Below, piece by piece: positions 17,375-26,572 of a DNA stretch of 64,000 nt. The position numbers and the translations under genes are program-made. The notes under the pieces were generated by a model. It saw only the letters and a program-made list of their open reading frames with translations, had not been told where the DNA came from and did not search any database. The DNA lies in the NCBI GenBank assembly GCA_015660885.1, contig JACTUB010000014.1:1-64000 (forward strand), read 5' to 3'. This stretch comes from Methanoregulaceae archaeon (lineage in GTDB: Archaea > Halobacteriota > Methanomicrobia > Methanomicrobiales > Methanospirillaceae). The stretch's first letter is position 1. Every line of letters starts with the position of its first letter.

Positions 17375-18244
17375 TCAATTCTTTGCATCCTGTTTTCTCC
17401 ACCAGGTCTTCGCAAATGTCGAGTTCCCGGAGATGACCACCTCATTACCTTCCTTTCGGATCATCGATGCTAGGTAATCAGTAACTATTCTCTTTTGTGC
17501 CGGTGTCCTGGCATTGAAACGGTTTTCAAAGAATGCAATCATCTCCCCGCGACGTTTAAACCGGTATTCTTTCTGAAGTGGCAGCACCTGGACATTCGCA
17601 TAGATGCCCATCTGATAGAGCACATTGAAAAGGCAGTCCGTTTTCGGCCCGGAATAATACTGGCTTCCATGGAGCGGTTTCCAGAGATCGGCATACATCT
17701 TTTCCCAGAACGGCATGTCAACAAACCAGAACAGGTACACAAAGTCGCTTGAAACGGCATTCATCTTTTGGAGTGCTCGTCGAATGTCCTCCATGGTGAG
17801 GGACAATGAGGCAATCACCACATCATAGTTTCCCAAGAGATCACGGGAGATATCAACGTCTTCCCAGCGTTTCTGGATACACGTGATGTTGGCAAGATTT
17901 TCTTTTTGGGCACGTTCGTTGAGGATTGAAACCATACCCGCGCCTGGTTCAACCGCGGTTACTTCATCGACAAGCGGCGCAAGAGGAATGGCCAGTGTGC
18001 CCGGCCCGGCACCAATATCCAGCACCCGGGAATTTTTTGTGATGTCCAGACCGGCGATCGTGATCTTTACCCGGTCGTCATATTCCCTGCGGGACGTGAA
18101 ATCATAGCGTTCGGCATTTTCCCGTTTGTTCCAGTTATGAGAGGGGTCGTCAAAATGTTTTGACGACTCGTGAAGTCTTTGTCGTGCCTTCCAGATCTCA
18201 TTCCAGTCCACATCATTCCAGGGGGGCGAAGGTGCCGGACTCAT
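17375..18244 (-). CDS. SAM-dependent class I methyltransferase
   Basis: This protein of about 289 residues has a Rossmann methyltransferase domain. Motif I is VLDIGAGPGTLAIPLA (about 74-89); VTAVEPGAGM gives the acidic ribose contact, and DVVIASLSLTMEDI the post-IV region. The N-terminal WNDVDWNEIWKARQRLHESS and ERYDFTSRREYDDRV belong to a group common in methanogens, often annotated only as methyltransferase. Start placed at ATG 18244 because a TATA-like CATCTTTAACC lies about 28 bases upstream; the ATG at 18262 would fall too close to it. The substrate is unknown. Confidence 0.82.
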   Translation of the reverse strand: MSPAPSPPWNDVDWNEIWKARQRLHESSKHFDDPSHNWNKRENAERYDFTSRREYDDRVKITIAGLDITKNSRVLDIGAGPGTLAIPLAPLVDEVTAVEPGAGMVSILNERAQKENLANITCIQKRWEDVDISRDLLGNYDVVIASLSLTMEDIRRALQKMNAVSSDFVYLFWFVDMPFWEKMYADLWKPLHGSQYYSGPKTDCLFNVLYQMGIYANVQVLPLQKEYRFKRRGEMIAFFENRFNARTPAQKRIVTDYLASMIRKEGNEVVISGNSTFAKTWWRKQDAKN

Positions 18245-18318
18245 AACAAATGAATGCCGCATGCTCGGTTAAAGATGTTTTTTGATTTTCCTGAACCGAT
18301 TAAAAAGTGAAAGCAGGT

Positions 18319-19509
18319 TTACTCATGCCTCATCGCATCAATCGGGATGAGGTTTGCTGCTTTCCATGCCGGATAAATGCCACAGGCAAGACTGATAACG
18401 ATACCAAAACAGACACCTTCGATAACAGGCGTCGCGCTGGACCAGACGAACAGGTACTTCGTGGTTTTCAGTAACAGGGCACTTATAGCGTATCCTGCGA
18501 TTATACTCAAAACCCCCCCTATGGCACTCCCGACAGTACCGAGGATAGCCGCCTCATACATGAACATGCTCATCACTTCGCGTTTCTGGGTACCGATACT
18601 CCGCATAATACCAATCTCCTTGATGCGCTCGGTCACTGACATCATCATGATATTGAAAATTGAAACGCCCGCTACAATCATGGAAATTCCCCCGATTGCA
18701 GATACAAACGTGGTGACCGCCCCGAATGCGGAAAAAATTGTCGCGAGGGTTGCCTTACTGTCCATGACGCTGACGACCTTGTCCCTCTTGTTCATCTGCT
18801 TCTCGATGGTGGTTTTTACGACCGCGGAATCCACACCCTGGTTAACTTTCACAACAACCGTGTCGTAATCATTACGGTTATAGGTAGTATCAAACCAGTT
18901 TTGTGTCACAACAATAGCAGAATCGGTGCTGATATCAAAACTAATCCCCCTCTCCTCGATGATACCGGTTACACGCAGGGTTCCCTTGTCCCCGTCTGTC
19001 CCGATGGAGATCCGTGAACCAACCTTTACGTTGTGATCATCGGCAAATTTCGATCCGACCAGGCACCCGGAATCCGAACGACTGTAATCCCCCGCCTTCA
19101 GGTTCAGGAGCTTGGACACATCATCAGGATTAAGACCGTAAATAGGGGCTACAATCGTATCGCTGCCAACGCCGAGTTTCATGATGTCCGAGGTTTGAAG
19201 GACAGGAATTGCGATGTTAGGTGCAACAGCACGTTTAATTTGCTGAAACTGCTGATCCGTTATCTTCAGGCTTGTCGAACCACCACCTGCGCCACCCTGC
19301 CCGAACCCCGTACCGCCTCCGGTATAGGGGGAAACGATCACACTGTCGCCGACCGTGTGAAGGCTGTCTGAAACTGAGAGCACAAGGCTGTTGCCGAGGA
19401 TCCCCATTGATGTAATGGCGACAACGCCGATAACGATGCCGAGCATTGCCAGCGTTGAGCGCAACAGGTGAATCCGAAGATTCCGCTTCGCAATTTCCCA
19501 GAAGATCAT
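18319..19509 (-). CDS. ABC transporter permease (MacB/FtsX type)
   Basis: This 396-residue protein has an N-terminal membrane helix ([21 protein letters not shown]), a large extracytoplasmic MacB-PCD domain (about 45-260; Gly-rich loop [14 protein letters not shown] at 66-79) and three C-terminal helices with the FtsX signature ([21 protein letters not shown]). Such permeases often drive export or mechanotransmission rather than import. It is last in a four-gene run (Yip1-like, COG1361-like, ATPase, permease) and overlaps the ATPase gene by four bases. The pairing with a secreted COG1361-like protein suggests envelope or lipoprotein/peptide export; this is inference. Confidence 0.9.
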   Translation of the reverse strand: MIFWEIAKRNLRIHLLRSTLAMLGIVIGVVAITSMGILGNSLVLSVSDSLHTVGDSVIVSPYTGGGTGFGQGGAGGGSTSLKITDQQFQQIKRAVAPNIAIPVLQTSDIMKLGVGSDTIVAPIYGLNPDDVSKLLNLKAGDYSRSDSGCLVGSKFADDHNVKVGSRISIGTDGDKGTLRVTGIIEERGISFDISTDSAIVVTQNWFDTTYNRNDYDTVVVKVNQGVDSAVVKTTIEKQMNKRDKVVSVMDSKATLATIFSAFGAVTTFVSAIGGISMIVAGVSIFNIMMMSVTERIKEIGIMRSIGTQKREVMSMFMYEAAILGTVGSAIGGVLSIIAGYAISALLLKTTKYLFVWSSATPVIEGVCFGIVISLACGIYPAWKAANLIPIDAMRHE

Positions 19510-20183
19510 TGGATGATTCTCCCATCCGCGATCTGTATAGTCCGCCGCGAGTATTCCGCGATGTGCGAATCATGAGTGACCATGATAATCGTGGTTCCCT
19601 TCAGGTTGAGTTCGGTCATCAGATCCATAATACCGGCTCCGGTTTTTGAATCAAGGTTTCCGGTCGGTTCATCGCAAAGGAGGATGTCAGGATTATTGAT
19701 GAGAGCCCGGGCTACTGCAACCCGCTGCTGCTGACCCCCGGAGAGCTCGGTAGGTGTATGGGTGAAGAGTGAATCATCCAACTGAACCGATCTAAGTACT
19801 TCCTTCCCCTTTTCCGGGTCCACGGCTTTCTGGGATTTCAGCATCATGGGAAATGTGACGTTCTCAATAATATTGAGCAAGGGAAACAGGTTGAAATACT
19901 GGAATATAAAACCGATCCGGTCTCTTCGGAGATTGGTCAGTTCGACATCCGACATGTCCCGGATACGGGTTCCGCTGATATAGATATCTCCGGAGGTGGG
20001 TGTATCAAGGCACCCCATCAGGTTCAGGAGCGTGGACTTCCCAGAACCCGAAGGGCCCATGACCGAGATGAACTCGCCCCGATGAACCTGAAAGGATATG
20101 TCATCAAGCGCAGTAACATCACCTGCGGGAAGGGGGTACACCTTGACGACATTTTTGAACACCATGACGGGTTGTTCAACCAT
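19506..20183 (-). CDS. ABC transporter ATPase (LolD/MacB type)
   Basis: This protein of about 225 residues begins [20 protein letters not shown]. Walker A is GPSGSGKS, the Q-loop QYFNLFP, the signature [15 protein letters not shown], Walker [13 protein letters not shown] and the switch His in VTHDSHIA. All match the LolD/MacB/FtsE subfamily, whose ATPases partner with FtsX-type permeases such as the one encoded just downstream. Start at ATG 20183 (MVEQPVMVF); a longer frame from 20225 would run into the preceding gene. It lies eight bases after that gene's end and is clearly co-transcribed. Confidence 0.92.
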   Translation of the reverse strand: MVEQPVMVFKNVVKVYPLPAGDVTALDDISFQVHRGEFISVMGPSGSGKSTLLNLMGCLDTPTSGDIYISGTRIRDMSDVELTNLRRDRIGFIFQYFNLFPLLNIIENVTFPMMLKSQKAVDPEKGKEVLRSVQLDDSLFTHTPTELSGGQQQRVAVARALINNPDILLCDEPTGNLDSKTGAGIMDLMTELNLKGTTIIMVTHDSHIAEYSRRTIQIADGRIIQ

Positions 20184-20191
20184 AACGGTGG

Positions 20192-21358
20192 TCACTTCTT
20201 GTTCCTTCTCACATAGAAGAACCATCCGCCGATGCAGGCACAGAGCACAATTATTACGGCGATAATGGGAAAGAGGAGATTTGATCCCCCAGTCGTCTGC
20301 GAAGTTACGTCAACTCCGGAAATTTTTACATCCTGCAATGCAGTATTCTGGTTGCCTTCCGAATCCTTGTACGAGAGTTGTAGCGGGACAGTCGTTGCAT
20401 TATTTGAGGAAAATGTGACTTCAAAGCTCCCGAAATCATCAGGTTTGAGGGCACCGACAACATAGGTCTTGTAGGGATCCTGCGGGACCGCTGGTGACAA
20501 CGACGTGACGGTGACAGTATTTGCCGTTTCCAGACCGGCATTATTCACATCTCCGGTTATGTGGTAAATTCCGCCACTGGATGTAACCTGGATATTGCTG
20601 ACGACCGGATTTGCCTGCATTTTATCGATCCCAAAGGAAATCGGGAGATCCACGGTCACTTTGTGAGGATTATTACCATTGTTATAGGTCACCGTAAGAA
20701 TAAGGTTAGTTTCCTGGTCGGGTGTTACGGTGAAGTTAACGGGGATTTTCTCCCCCGACGCAAGGTTTCCGATAAATGTTTTTGCCGGTTCCGCTGTTAT
20801 TCCCGCGCCGGAAACATCAAATACAACGTTCCTCACATCATTTTTCCGCGGATTAGCAACCTGAACGAAAATTGTTTTTTTCTTCCCCTGGGTAAACGCA
20901 TCAGGTTTCTGGAGAATCGTCAGCTCGATCGGCGTATTATCCACTTCCGCGACGGCACGGTAGTAAAGGCTGTCTGCGTCACGGAAACTCAGGGAAAACG
21001 TCGGGAAATACGTGCCGTCTTGGGCATCAGCAACAACAGAAAACGCAAAAGACTGTTTCTGGAGAGGACCGATATTTGCCGAGGTATCATACGGTCTGCT
21101 GGTGAGCCTGATATTCTCGTCACCGATGGTTACGTGATTTACGACGACACTCGTATCGGTGTTGCTGTTGGTAACGTAGACCATAACTGTACCCGAATCG
21201 CCAGTAAAAAATGTTCCAGGATCATAGGTAACATTTGAAACATAGACATTGCCGGCGGCAATAATAGATTCCGGCGTTTCGAATGCGGTTACAGCACTAA
21301 TTCCTGTGCCAAAAACCAGGACAATTGCGAGTATAATAATAAATCGATTTTTTTTCAT
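20192..21358 (-). CDS. Secreted membrane-anchored COG1361-like protein
   Basis: This 388-residue protein has an N-terminal signal sequence (about 5-25), a series of beta-sandwich domains of the CARDB/NPCBM-like kind found in COG1361 S-layer-related proteins (for example [18 protein letters not shown] and [20 protein letters not shown]), and a C-terminal membrane helix followed by RRNKK. It should be displayed outside the cell and held by the helix. Position between the Yip1-like gene (no gap upstream) and the ABC ATPase gene argues that it is the extracellular part of the same system. Confidence 0.8.
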   Translation of the reverse strand: MKKNRFIIILAIVLVFGTGISAVTAFETPESIIAAGNVYVSNVTYDPGTFFTGDSGTVMVYVTNSNTDTSVVVNHVTIGDENIRLTSRPYDTSANIGPLQKQSFAFSVVADAQDGTYFPTFSLSFRDADSLYYRAVAEVDNTPIELTILQKPDAFTQGKKKTIFVQVANPRKNDVRNVVFDVSGAGITAEPAKTFIGNLASGEKIPVNFTVTPDQETNLILTVTYNNGNNPHKVTVDLPISFGIDKMQANPVVSNIQVTSSGGIYHITGDVNNAGLETANTVTVTSLSPAVPQDPYKTYVVGALKPDDFGSFEVTFSSNNATTVPLQLSYKDSEGNQNTALQDVKISGVDVTSQTTGGSNLLFPIIAVIIVLCACIGGWFFYVRRNKK

Positions 21359-22027
21359 TTAAATCCCTGTCATGGTAAAGATGATATAGAGAATAAAGAT
21401 GACGACCGGAATTCCTACGCAGAGTGCAGAGTCCCGTTCAGAAAGCTGTCTGGCATTTCTCATGCCAGAGATCCAGATATTTGCACTCCACAGGAGAAAT
21501 ACGATGGAAATGATTGACGTAATCTGGGTCATCTCCATCATCGCAGGACCGTGCATGAGGGCTTTTACGGCATCCGTTATCATCTGTGGATCCTGGGCTG
21601 CCGCTGGAGAAATCTGGGGGACAATTACTCTTGGAATATACTGCAGAGCAACAATAATAGTAAGTATCACCCCGAAAATCTGGGGAAGATAACCATATCC
21701 TACCAACTCAAGCGATCTTTTAAAGGACCCTTTACCTTTGAAGATCAATGAGATAAGATAGAATACTCCGGTCCATATCACCCAGAATATGAACACTCCA
21801 AAAAAAGCACCAAGAATAGTGGAAATGGCGATTATTGATTCCATACCGGGAAGCAATCCGGCCAGCATCTTTCCTGTTAATCCTCCGATTAAATACGCGT
21901 ATACTGCTGAGATAATCCCCAGCGCCAGTACAATAAGCCCGGGAATTTTAAGATTTTCATTTTCCGCGATTGCATCCTGGAAGAATGCCCCGGGTCTGAT
22001 GAGAATATCAATAAGTGAATGTTTCAT
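21359..22027 (-). CDS. Yip1-domain membrane protein
   Basis: This 222-residue polytopic protein starts SLIDILIRPGAFFQDAI, the short amphipathic lead-in of archaeal Yip1 proteins. Five hydrophobic segments follow (about 28-48, 62-90, 112-130, 170-187, 203-221). The central RSLELVGYGYLPQIFGVIL matches the YGYLP block of the family. In eukaryotes Yip1 acts in vesicle traffic; in archaea the role is unknown. Its stop abuts the start of the COG1361-like gene, and it is first in the four-gene run with the ABC exporter. Confidence 0.82.
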   Translation of the reverse strand: MKHSLIDILIRPGAFFQDAIAENENLKIPGLIVLALGIISAVYAYLIGGLTGKMLAGLLPGMESIIAISTILGAFFGVFIFWVIWTGVFYLISLIFKGKGSFKRSLELVGYGYLPQIFGVILTIIVALQYIPRVIVPQISPAAAQDPQMITDAVKALMHGPAMMEMTQITSIISIVFLLWSANIWISGMRNARQLSERDSALCVGIPVVIFILYIIFTMTGI

Positions 22028-22247
22028 CCCATAATCTCCTGTTCCGCTCGTGAATCTTTTTGTTGTTGCAGGAATAACAACTTCATTACAGATTTTCTCC
22101 AGAGTATATTAATGGTATGGGAAGGCGGTATCTATGCGTCGTTCGTGTGTTTAACCGTAAGGAATTGTTGCCCTTTCTTGAGGGGGGGTGTGAGGAAGCT
22201 GTTTAATCCGTTGTGACTTTTGCGACAGGTAATTAAAAATTAATTTT

Positions 22248-23040
22248 TTATCCTGCGTTCTGCGCTTCCGAGAGTGCTTCACGTGCCTTGTCCACCATAT
22301 TCCGGGAAGCTGTTATTTTTGGTTTTATCATGGCGAACTCTTTCCTGTCAAAAGATGCCTGAGCTTCCTTGTAAAGGCTATCCGCCCGGTCAATCCGTCC
22401 CTTGGCTTTTGTGACATTGGTTCCCTCACACTTGGCCATGTCAACTTCTTCCTGCACCGCAAGCACCTGCCCATAGAGATCTTCTGACATACTGCGGAAC
22501 ACTTCTGCTTTTGCAGAATCTTCCTCAAGTTTCTGCCGCCCGCGTTCGTGTTCCGCCTCTTTTGCTTCCGCCTGTCCCTGAATTATGCGTTGTAGTTCAT
22601 CCTCGACTTCTTTGATGGTCTCGGCAAGCACAGAGGCGAAATTGGTGCGATTGTCTTTTGATTCTTCGTACCCACCATAGGCACCGTATGCCCCCCGGCA
22701 GCTGCACCGCCGATTGCACCGCCGCATCCCCGAGACCTTCATTTTTTCGCAGCACATTGCCGAGAACACCCCCAAGGCCTGCACCCGTGATCGCACCCAT
22801 CACACCTTTGGAGATCTCTTTTCTCTCGCGGTCAACGGTGTAAGAGACCTTGACATTCTCATTCTCAACGGCAATATCAAGGTGGCCCTGCTCGTCCGTA
22901 TGTTTCACATGCATCTGTGCATTGGTCTCTTTGAGCACCTGCTGCGTAATCTCGGTTCCCTTGAGTGCGAGGTGCGACATCAGGCGCTCAGTGAAATCCT
23001 GATACTGCGACGACACTCCCTGACTATAGATAAAGACCAT
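22248..23040 (-). pseudogene. Frameshifted glycine-zipper/coiled-coil protein gene
   Basis: Two overlapping frames on the minus strand belong to one gene. The 5' part (23040 to about 22725) encodes MVFIYSQGVSSQYQ, then ISKGVMGAITGAGLGGVLG and NVLRKNEGLGDAA. The 3' part (about 22700 to 22248) encodes GAYGAYGGYEESK and a long charged helical region (ELQRIIQGQAEAKEAEHERG) ending ALSEAQNAG. A middle frame gives GGAIGGAAAGG, exactly the glycine zipper expected between them. Two single-base losses, near 22722 and in the run of six C at 22691-22696, therefore separate the parts. Either a recent mutation or a sequencing error is possible. The intact product would be about 264 residues. Confidence 0.65.
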
Positions 23041-23240
23041 AGTGTCCGGTACTCCTCAATCATGTACTAATCAGAAGGTTCAAGAATAAATGTCTGGTTT
23101 TTTTGAACTGGTGAATTCATTATTTCATTCTCATGCTCAGAATTCCATTTGGATCAACATCTCATACAATAACCAAAAAAATAACAAAAAAAATTAAATG
23201 TACTTTTAATAACACTTTGTATCATATTTGCAGCACAATG

Positions 23241-23250
23241 TATATATTTA
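23241..23250 (+). promoter_or_regulatory. TATA box of trpB2
   Basis: TATATATTTA is centred about 25 bases before the ATG at 23271, in an AT-rich stretch. It supports a leaderless transcript and rules out the longer in-frame start at 23133. Confidence 0.6.
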
Positions 23251-23270
23251 TACAAAATAAATTACTCTGT

Positions 23271-24629
23271 ATGCAGACGAAAATTCTCCTTGATGAGGAG
23301 CAGATGCCAAAAAAATGGTATAACATCCAGGCTGATCTGAAGTCACCGCTCGATCCGCCGCTCAACCCCAAAACCCAGAAACCGATAGGGCCTGAGGATC
23401 TTTCCGCTATTTTCCCCATGGAGCTGATTAGGCAGGAGGTCACCACTGACCGGCAGATCAATATCCCGGAAGAAGTGCAGGACGTCCTGAGGCTCTGGAG
23501 GCCGAGTCCCCTGTACCGTGCCCACCGTCTTGAAAAATTCTTAAAAACGCCGGCAAAGATCTACTACAAGTGGGAAGGGGTCAGCCCGGCGGGAAGCCAT
23601 AAACCCAATACTGCGGTCCCGCAGGCGTATTACAATATGAAGGCTGGAATTGAGAGAATAGCAACTGAGACCGGTGCGGGTCAATGGGGATCGGCTCTGG
23701 CTTTTGCCACCATGCTCTATGATCTGCAGTGCACTATCTATATGGTCCGTTCAAGCTATACGCAAAAACCTTACCGGAAATCCATGATGCAGGTCTGGGG
23801 AGCAGAATGCATCCCCAGCCCAAGCACCAAGACGAATGCCGGCCGGGCAATGCTCGAAAAAGACCCCGACACTCCGGGAAGTCTGGGTATGGCCATTTCT
23901 GAAGCGGTTGAGGATGCAGCATCTCACGGCAACACCAACTACGCCCTGGGCTCGGTCTTAAACCATGTCTGCCTGCACCAGACAGTGATAGGACTCGAAT
24001 GCCGCGAGCAGCTCGCAATGGTAGACGACTATCCGGACGTAGTGATTGGGTGTATTGGCGGGGGGACCAACTTCGCCGGCATATCCTTCCCGTTTGCCGG
24101 GGACAAACTAACCGGGAAACATAAAGATGTGGACCTAATCGCTGTCGAACCGGCATCCTGCCCTACACTGACAAAAGGGTTGTTCACGTACGATCTAGCC
24201 GATGAAGCTGGTTACACCCCGCTCCTCAAGATGTTCACGCTCGGGCATGACTTTGTCCCCCCCTCCATCCATGCAGGAGGTCTCCGCTATCATGGTGATT
24301 CGCCAATTGTCTCCCAGCTTGTATATGATGGGGTAATGCGGGCTGTAGCTTACCATCAGAGCGAGGTCTTTGAAGCTGCCAATATGTTTGCCCGATCGGA
24401 AGGCATTATTGTCGCCCCCGAAACATCCCATGCAGTAAAATCCACGATTGATGAGGCACTCAAATGTAAAAAGACAGGGAAAGAAAAGACGATCCTGTTC
24501 AACTGCTCCGGGCACGGCAACTTTGATATGTCGGCATATGATGCCTACTACGCGGGCAGCCTGGTAGATTACGAATACCCGGATGAGCTGATCAAGGAGT
24601 CGCTCGCCCGGATACCTAAAATTTCCTGA
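23271..24629 (+). CDS. trpB2: TrpB2-type tryptophan synthase beta chain
   Basis: This 452-residue PLP enzyme belongs to the longer TrpB2 branch of tryptophan synthase beta chains, found in many archaea either alone or beside TrpB1. [15 protein letters not shown], the PLP lysine in GSHKPNTA (Lys111), [14 protein letters not shown], the GGGTNFAG phosphate loop and [12 protein letters not shown] (TrpB2-specific) are present, as is a C-terminal [13 protein letters not shown]. No trpA is nearby. TrpB2 proteins may salvage indole or use O-phosphoserine. Start at ATG 23271, fixed by the TATA box; 12 bases separate it from the NAD-kinase-like gene. Confidence 0.92.
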   Translation: MQTKILLDEEQMPKKWYNIQADLKSPLDPPLNPKTQKPIGPEDLSAIFPMELIRQEVTTDRQINIPEEVQDVLRLWRPSPLYRAHRLEKFLKTPAKIYYKWEGVSPAGSHKPNTAVPQAYYNMKAGIERIATETGAGQWGSALAFATMLYDLQCTIYMVRSSYTQKPYRKSMMQVWGAECIPSPSTKTNAGRAMLEKDPDTPGSLGMAISEAVEDAASHGNTNYALGSVLNHVCLHQTVIGLECREQLAMVDDYPDVVIGCIGGGTNFAGISFPFAGDKLTGKHKDVDLIAVEPASCPTLTKGLFTYDLADEAGYTPLLKMFTLGHDFVPPSIHAGGLRYHGDSPIVSQLVYDGVMRAVAYHQSEVFEAANMFARSEGIIVAPETSHAVKSTIDEALKCKKTGKEKTILFNCSGHGNFDMSAYDAYYAGSLVDYEYPDELIKESLARIPKIS

Positions 24630-24641
24630 TTCTCCTTTTTC

Positions 24642-25751
24642 ATGAAAAAGATCGGTTTTCTCATTAACCCTGTTGCCGGCATGGGAGGGGCTGTGGGACT
24701 CAAGGGAACCGATGGCAAGGTTGAGGAATCCCGCCGTCGCGGGGCAGAACCTCAGTCCCGGAATCGGGCAAAAATTACATTGAGTCTTCTCAAGAATAAT
24801 CCGGATCTCTTTTTTTTAACCTGTTCAGGAGAAATGGGTGAGACAATTCTGCATGAAACCGGCATTTCAAACTATCGTTTACTCTACAAATATACGGGTA
24901 ATAGCACTTCAGAAGATACAAAAAAAGCCGCTTCCTATTTTATGAAAGAAGGTGTTGATCTTATTCTCTTCTGTGGCGGCGACGGGACCGCAAGAGATAT
25001 TTTTGATATAGCGGGCAGGAATGTTCCTATTCTTGGGATTCCCGCAGGAGTAAAGATGTATTCCGCGGTCTTTGCAATTGATCCGGTAGCTGCTGCCGAA
25101 CTCCTGATGGGCACGGATCCCTGGTCCTTCCGTGATTCTGATGTGCTGGACATTAATGAGGAGAGATATCGTGCAGGTGAATTGTCCGCCAGGCTCTTTG
25201 GCGTAGCCCGCACTCCGGCCATCCCCGGTAAAATACAGGAGTCAAAACAGGTCTTTGAGGAGCAGGATGAAGAACGTGCCAAAGGTGAAATCGCATCGTT
25301 CATGCACGAAGTGATGCTGCCAGACACACTCTATATCCTTGGTGCAGGGACAACAACTGAGTCAATAGCCAGTCGCATAGGTGTGAAGAAAACGCTGCTT
25401 GGTGTGGATGCAGTAAAAAACGGGCAAATCGTTGTACAAGACGCGGATGAAAAAACCCTTCTCGATCTTATCAGGAATGAAAAAGATGTACGGATTATTA
25501 TCAGTCCTATCGGTGCCCAGGGCTTTATCCTCGGCCGGGGTAACCAGCAGATCAGCGCCAGTGTCGTAAGGCACGTTGGAGTGAAGAATATTATCGTAGT
25601 TGCCACCTCCCATAAACTCCGGGAGACTCCAGTCCTCTATGTTGATACCGGGGATCCGACGCTGAACCGCGAATTCGGCGATTCGATACAGGTCATATCG
25701 GGATATCGTATGGCCCAGCGCAGGAAGATCTTTCAGCACGTGCATGAATGA
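24642..25751 (+). CDS. ATP-NAD kinase-like protein (COG3199)
   Basis: This 369-residue protein is of the COG3199/AcoX branch of the NAD kinase superfamily. It begins IGFLINPVAGMGGAVGLKG, with the diacylglycerol/NAD kinase nucleotide loop; LILFCGGDGTARDI (about 107-120) is the GGDGT motif, and GIPAGVKMYSAVFA follows. The C-terminal half (LGAGTTTESIASRIG, SPIGAQGFILGRGNQQIS) is characteristic of this archaeal group. A separate classical NAD kinase is normal in methanogens, so the substrate may not be NAD. Probably co-transcribed with trpB2. Confidence 0.82.
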   Translation: MKKIGFLINPVAGMGGAVGLKGTDGKVEESRRRGAEPQSRNRAKITLSLLKNNPDLFFLTCSGEMGETILHETGISNYRLLYKYTGNSTSEDTKKAASYFMKEGVDLILFCGGDGTARDIFDIAGRNVPILGIPAGVKMYSAVFAIDPVAAAELLMGTDPWSFRDSDVLDINEERYRAGELSARLFGVARTPAIPGKIQESKQVFEEQDEERAKGEIASFMHEVMLPDTLYILGAGTTTESIASRIGVKKTLLGVDAVKNGQIVVQDADEKTLLDLIRNEKDVRIIISPIGAQGFILGRGNQQISASVVRHVGVKNIIVVATSHKLRETPVLYVDTGDPTLNREFGDSIQVISGYRMAQRRKIFQHVHE

Positions 25752-25913
25752 GCAGAAAGAATGCATCTCTTTAATTTATCAGGGTGATTTAGATAACCAG
25801 AAGAATCCCATCGATAGTGAATACCAAAGGGTGGGTCTGGTAATTATTTCGTTAAGTAAATTCGATATCCTTTACGGAAAATGTTAAAGGACCGGAAAAA
25901 AGGAAAAAATGAA

Positions 25914-26516
25914 TCACTTCACAGGCCAGAGCGGAACGATCATGGTCCCTTTGCCATAAGTCTCATTGATAACCTGTGCAAGTCCGGTGTAGACCGCCGA
26001 GAACCCACAGATCATCCCCTCCCAACCCGCGAGCTGTGTCACAGCAGGGATCCCGGTGAAATCCCCTATCGCGAGGAGGAAGAAGAGGATCGCAAGTGAT
26101 GCAAAGACAAACTGCATCGCACGATTGAACCTGAGGGTACCGACGAACATCACAGCAGTAAAGAGGCCCCACATTGCAAGATACGATGCCATCGCGAGCG
26201 GGGAGGTCTTCTCCCCGATCCCCATCGAGGGAAAGACAATAAGTGCGACGAGCGAGAGCCAGAATAAGCCGTACGAGCAGAACGCCGTGGTTGCAAAGGT
26301 ATTCCCCTTCTTCCATTCCATCGCCCCGGCAATGATCTGGGCTATCCCTCCGTAAAAGATCCCCATTGCAAGGATCATGCTCCCCAGCGCAAAGAAGCCC
26401 GCGTTGTGCAGGTTCAGGAGGACAGTAGTCATACCAAAGCCCATCAACCCGAGCGGTGCCGGATTGCCGGACTGATCGCGGGTTGTTACCATAGTTTCCA
26501 TCTTCTCCAAATTCAT
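25914..26516 (-). CDS. satP: Acetate/succinate transporter (GPR1/FUN34/YaaH family)
   Basis: This 200-residue protein with six membrane segments carries the family signature [20 protein letters not shown] (about 20-39). Family members such as E. coli SatP move acetate with protons. [20 protein letters not shown] is the second conserved block. Start at ATG 26516; an ATG three codons earlier sits too close to the GAAGG ribosome-binding site. It lies 56 bases after the acetyl-CoA synthetase gene on the same strand, so uptake and activation of acetate are very probably co-transcribed, fitting a methanogen that assimilates acetate for carbon. Confidence 0.9.
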   Translation of the reverse strand: MNLEKMETMVTTRDQSGNPAPLGLMGFGMTTVLLNLHNAGFFALGSMILAMGIFYGGIAQIIAGAMEWKKGNTFATTAFCSYGLFWLSLVALIVFPSMGIGEKTSPLAMASYLAMWGLFTAVMFVGTLRFNRAMQFVFASLAILFFLLAIGDFTGIPAVTQLAGWEGMICGFSAVYTGLAQVINETYGKGTMIVPLWPVK

Positions 26517-26572
26517 TTGTACCATTCCTTCAGGTTTTTTTATTCGTATCAGGTCTTAAAATATCTGACCCT

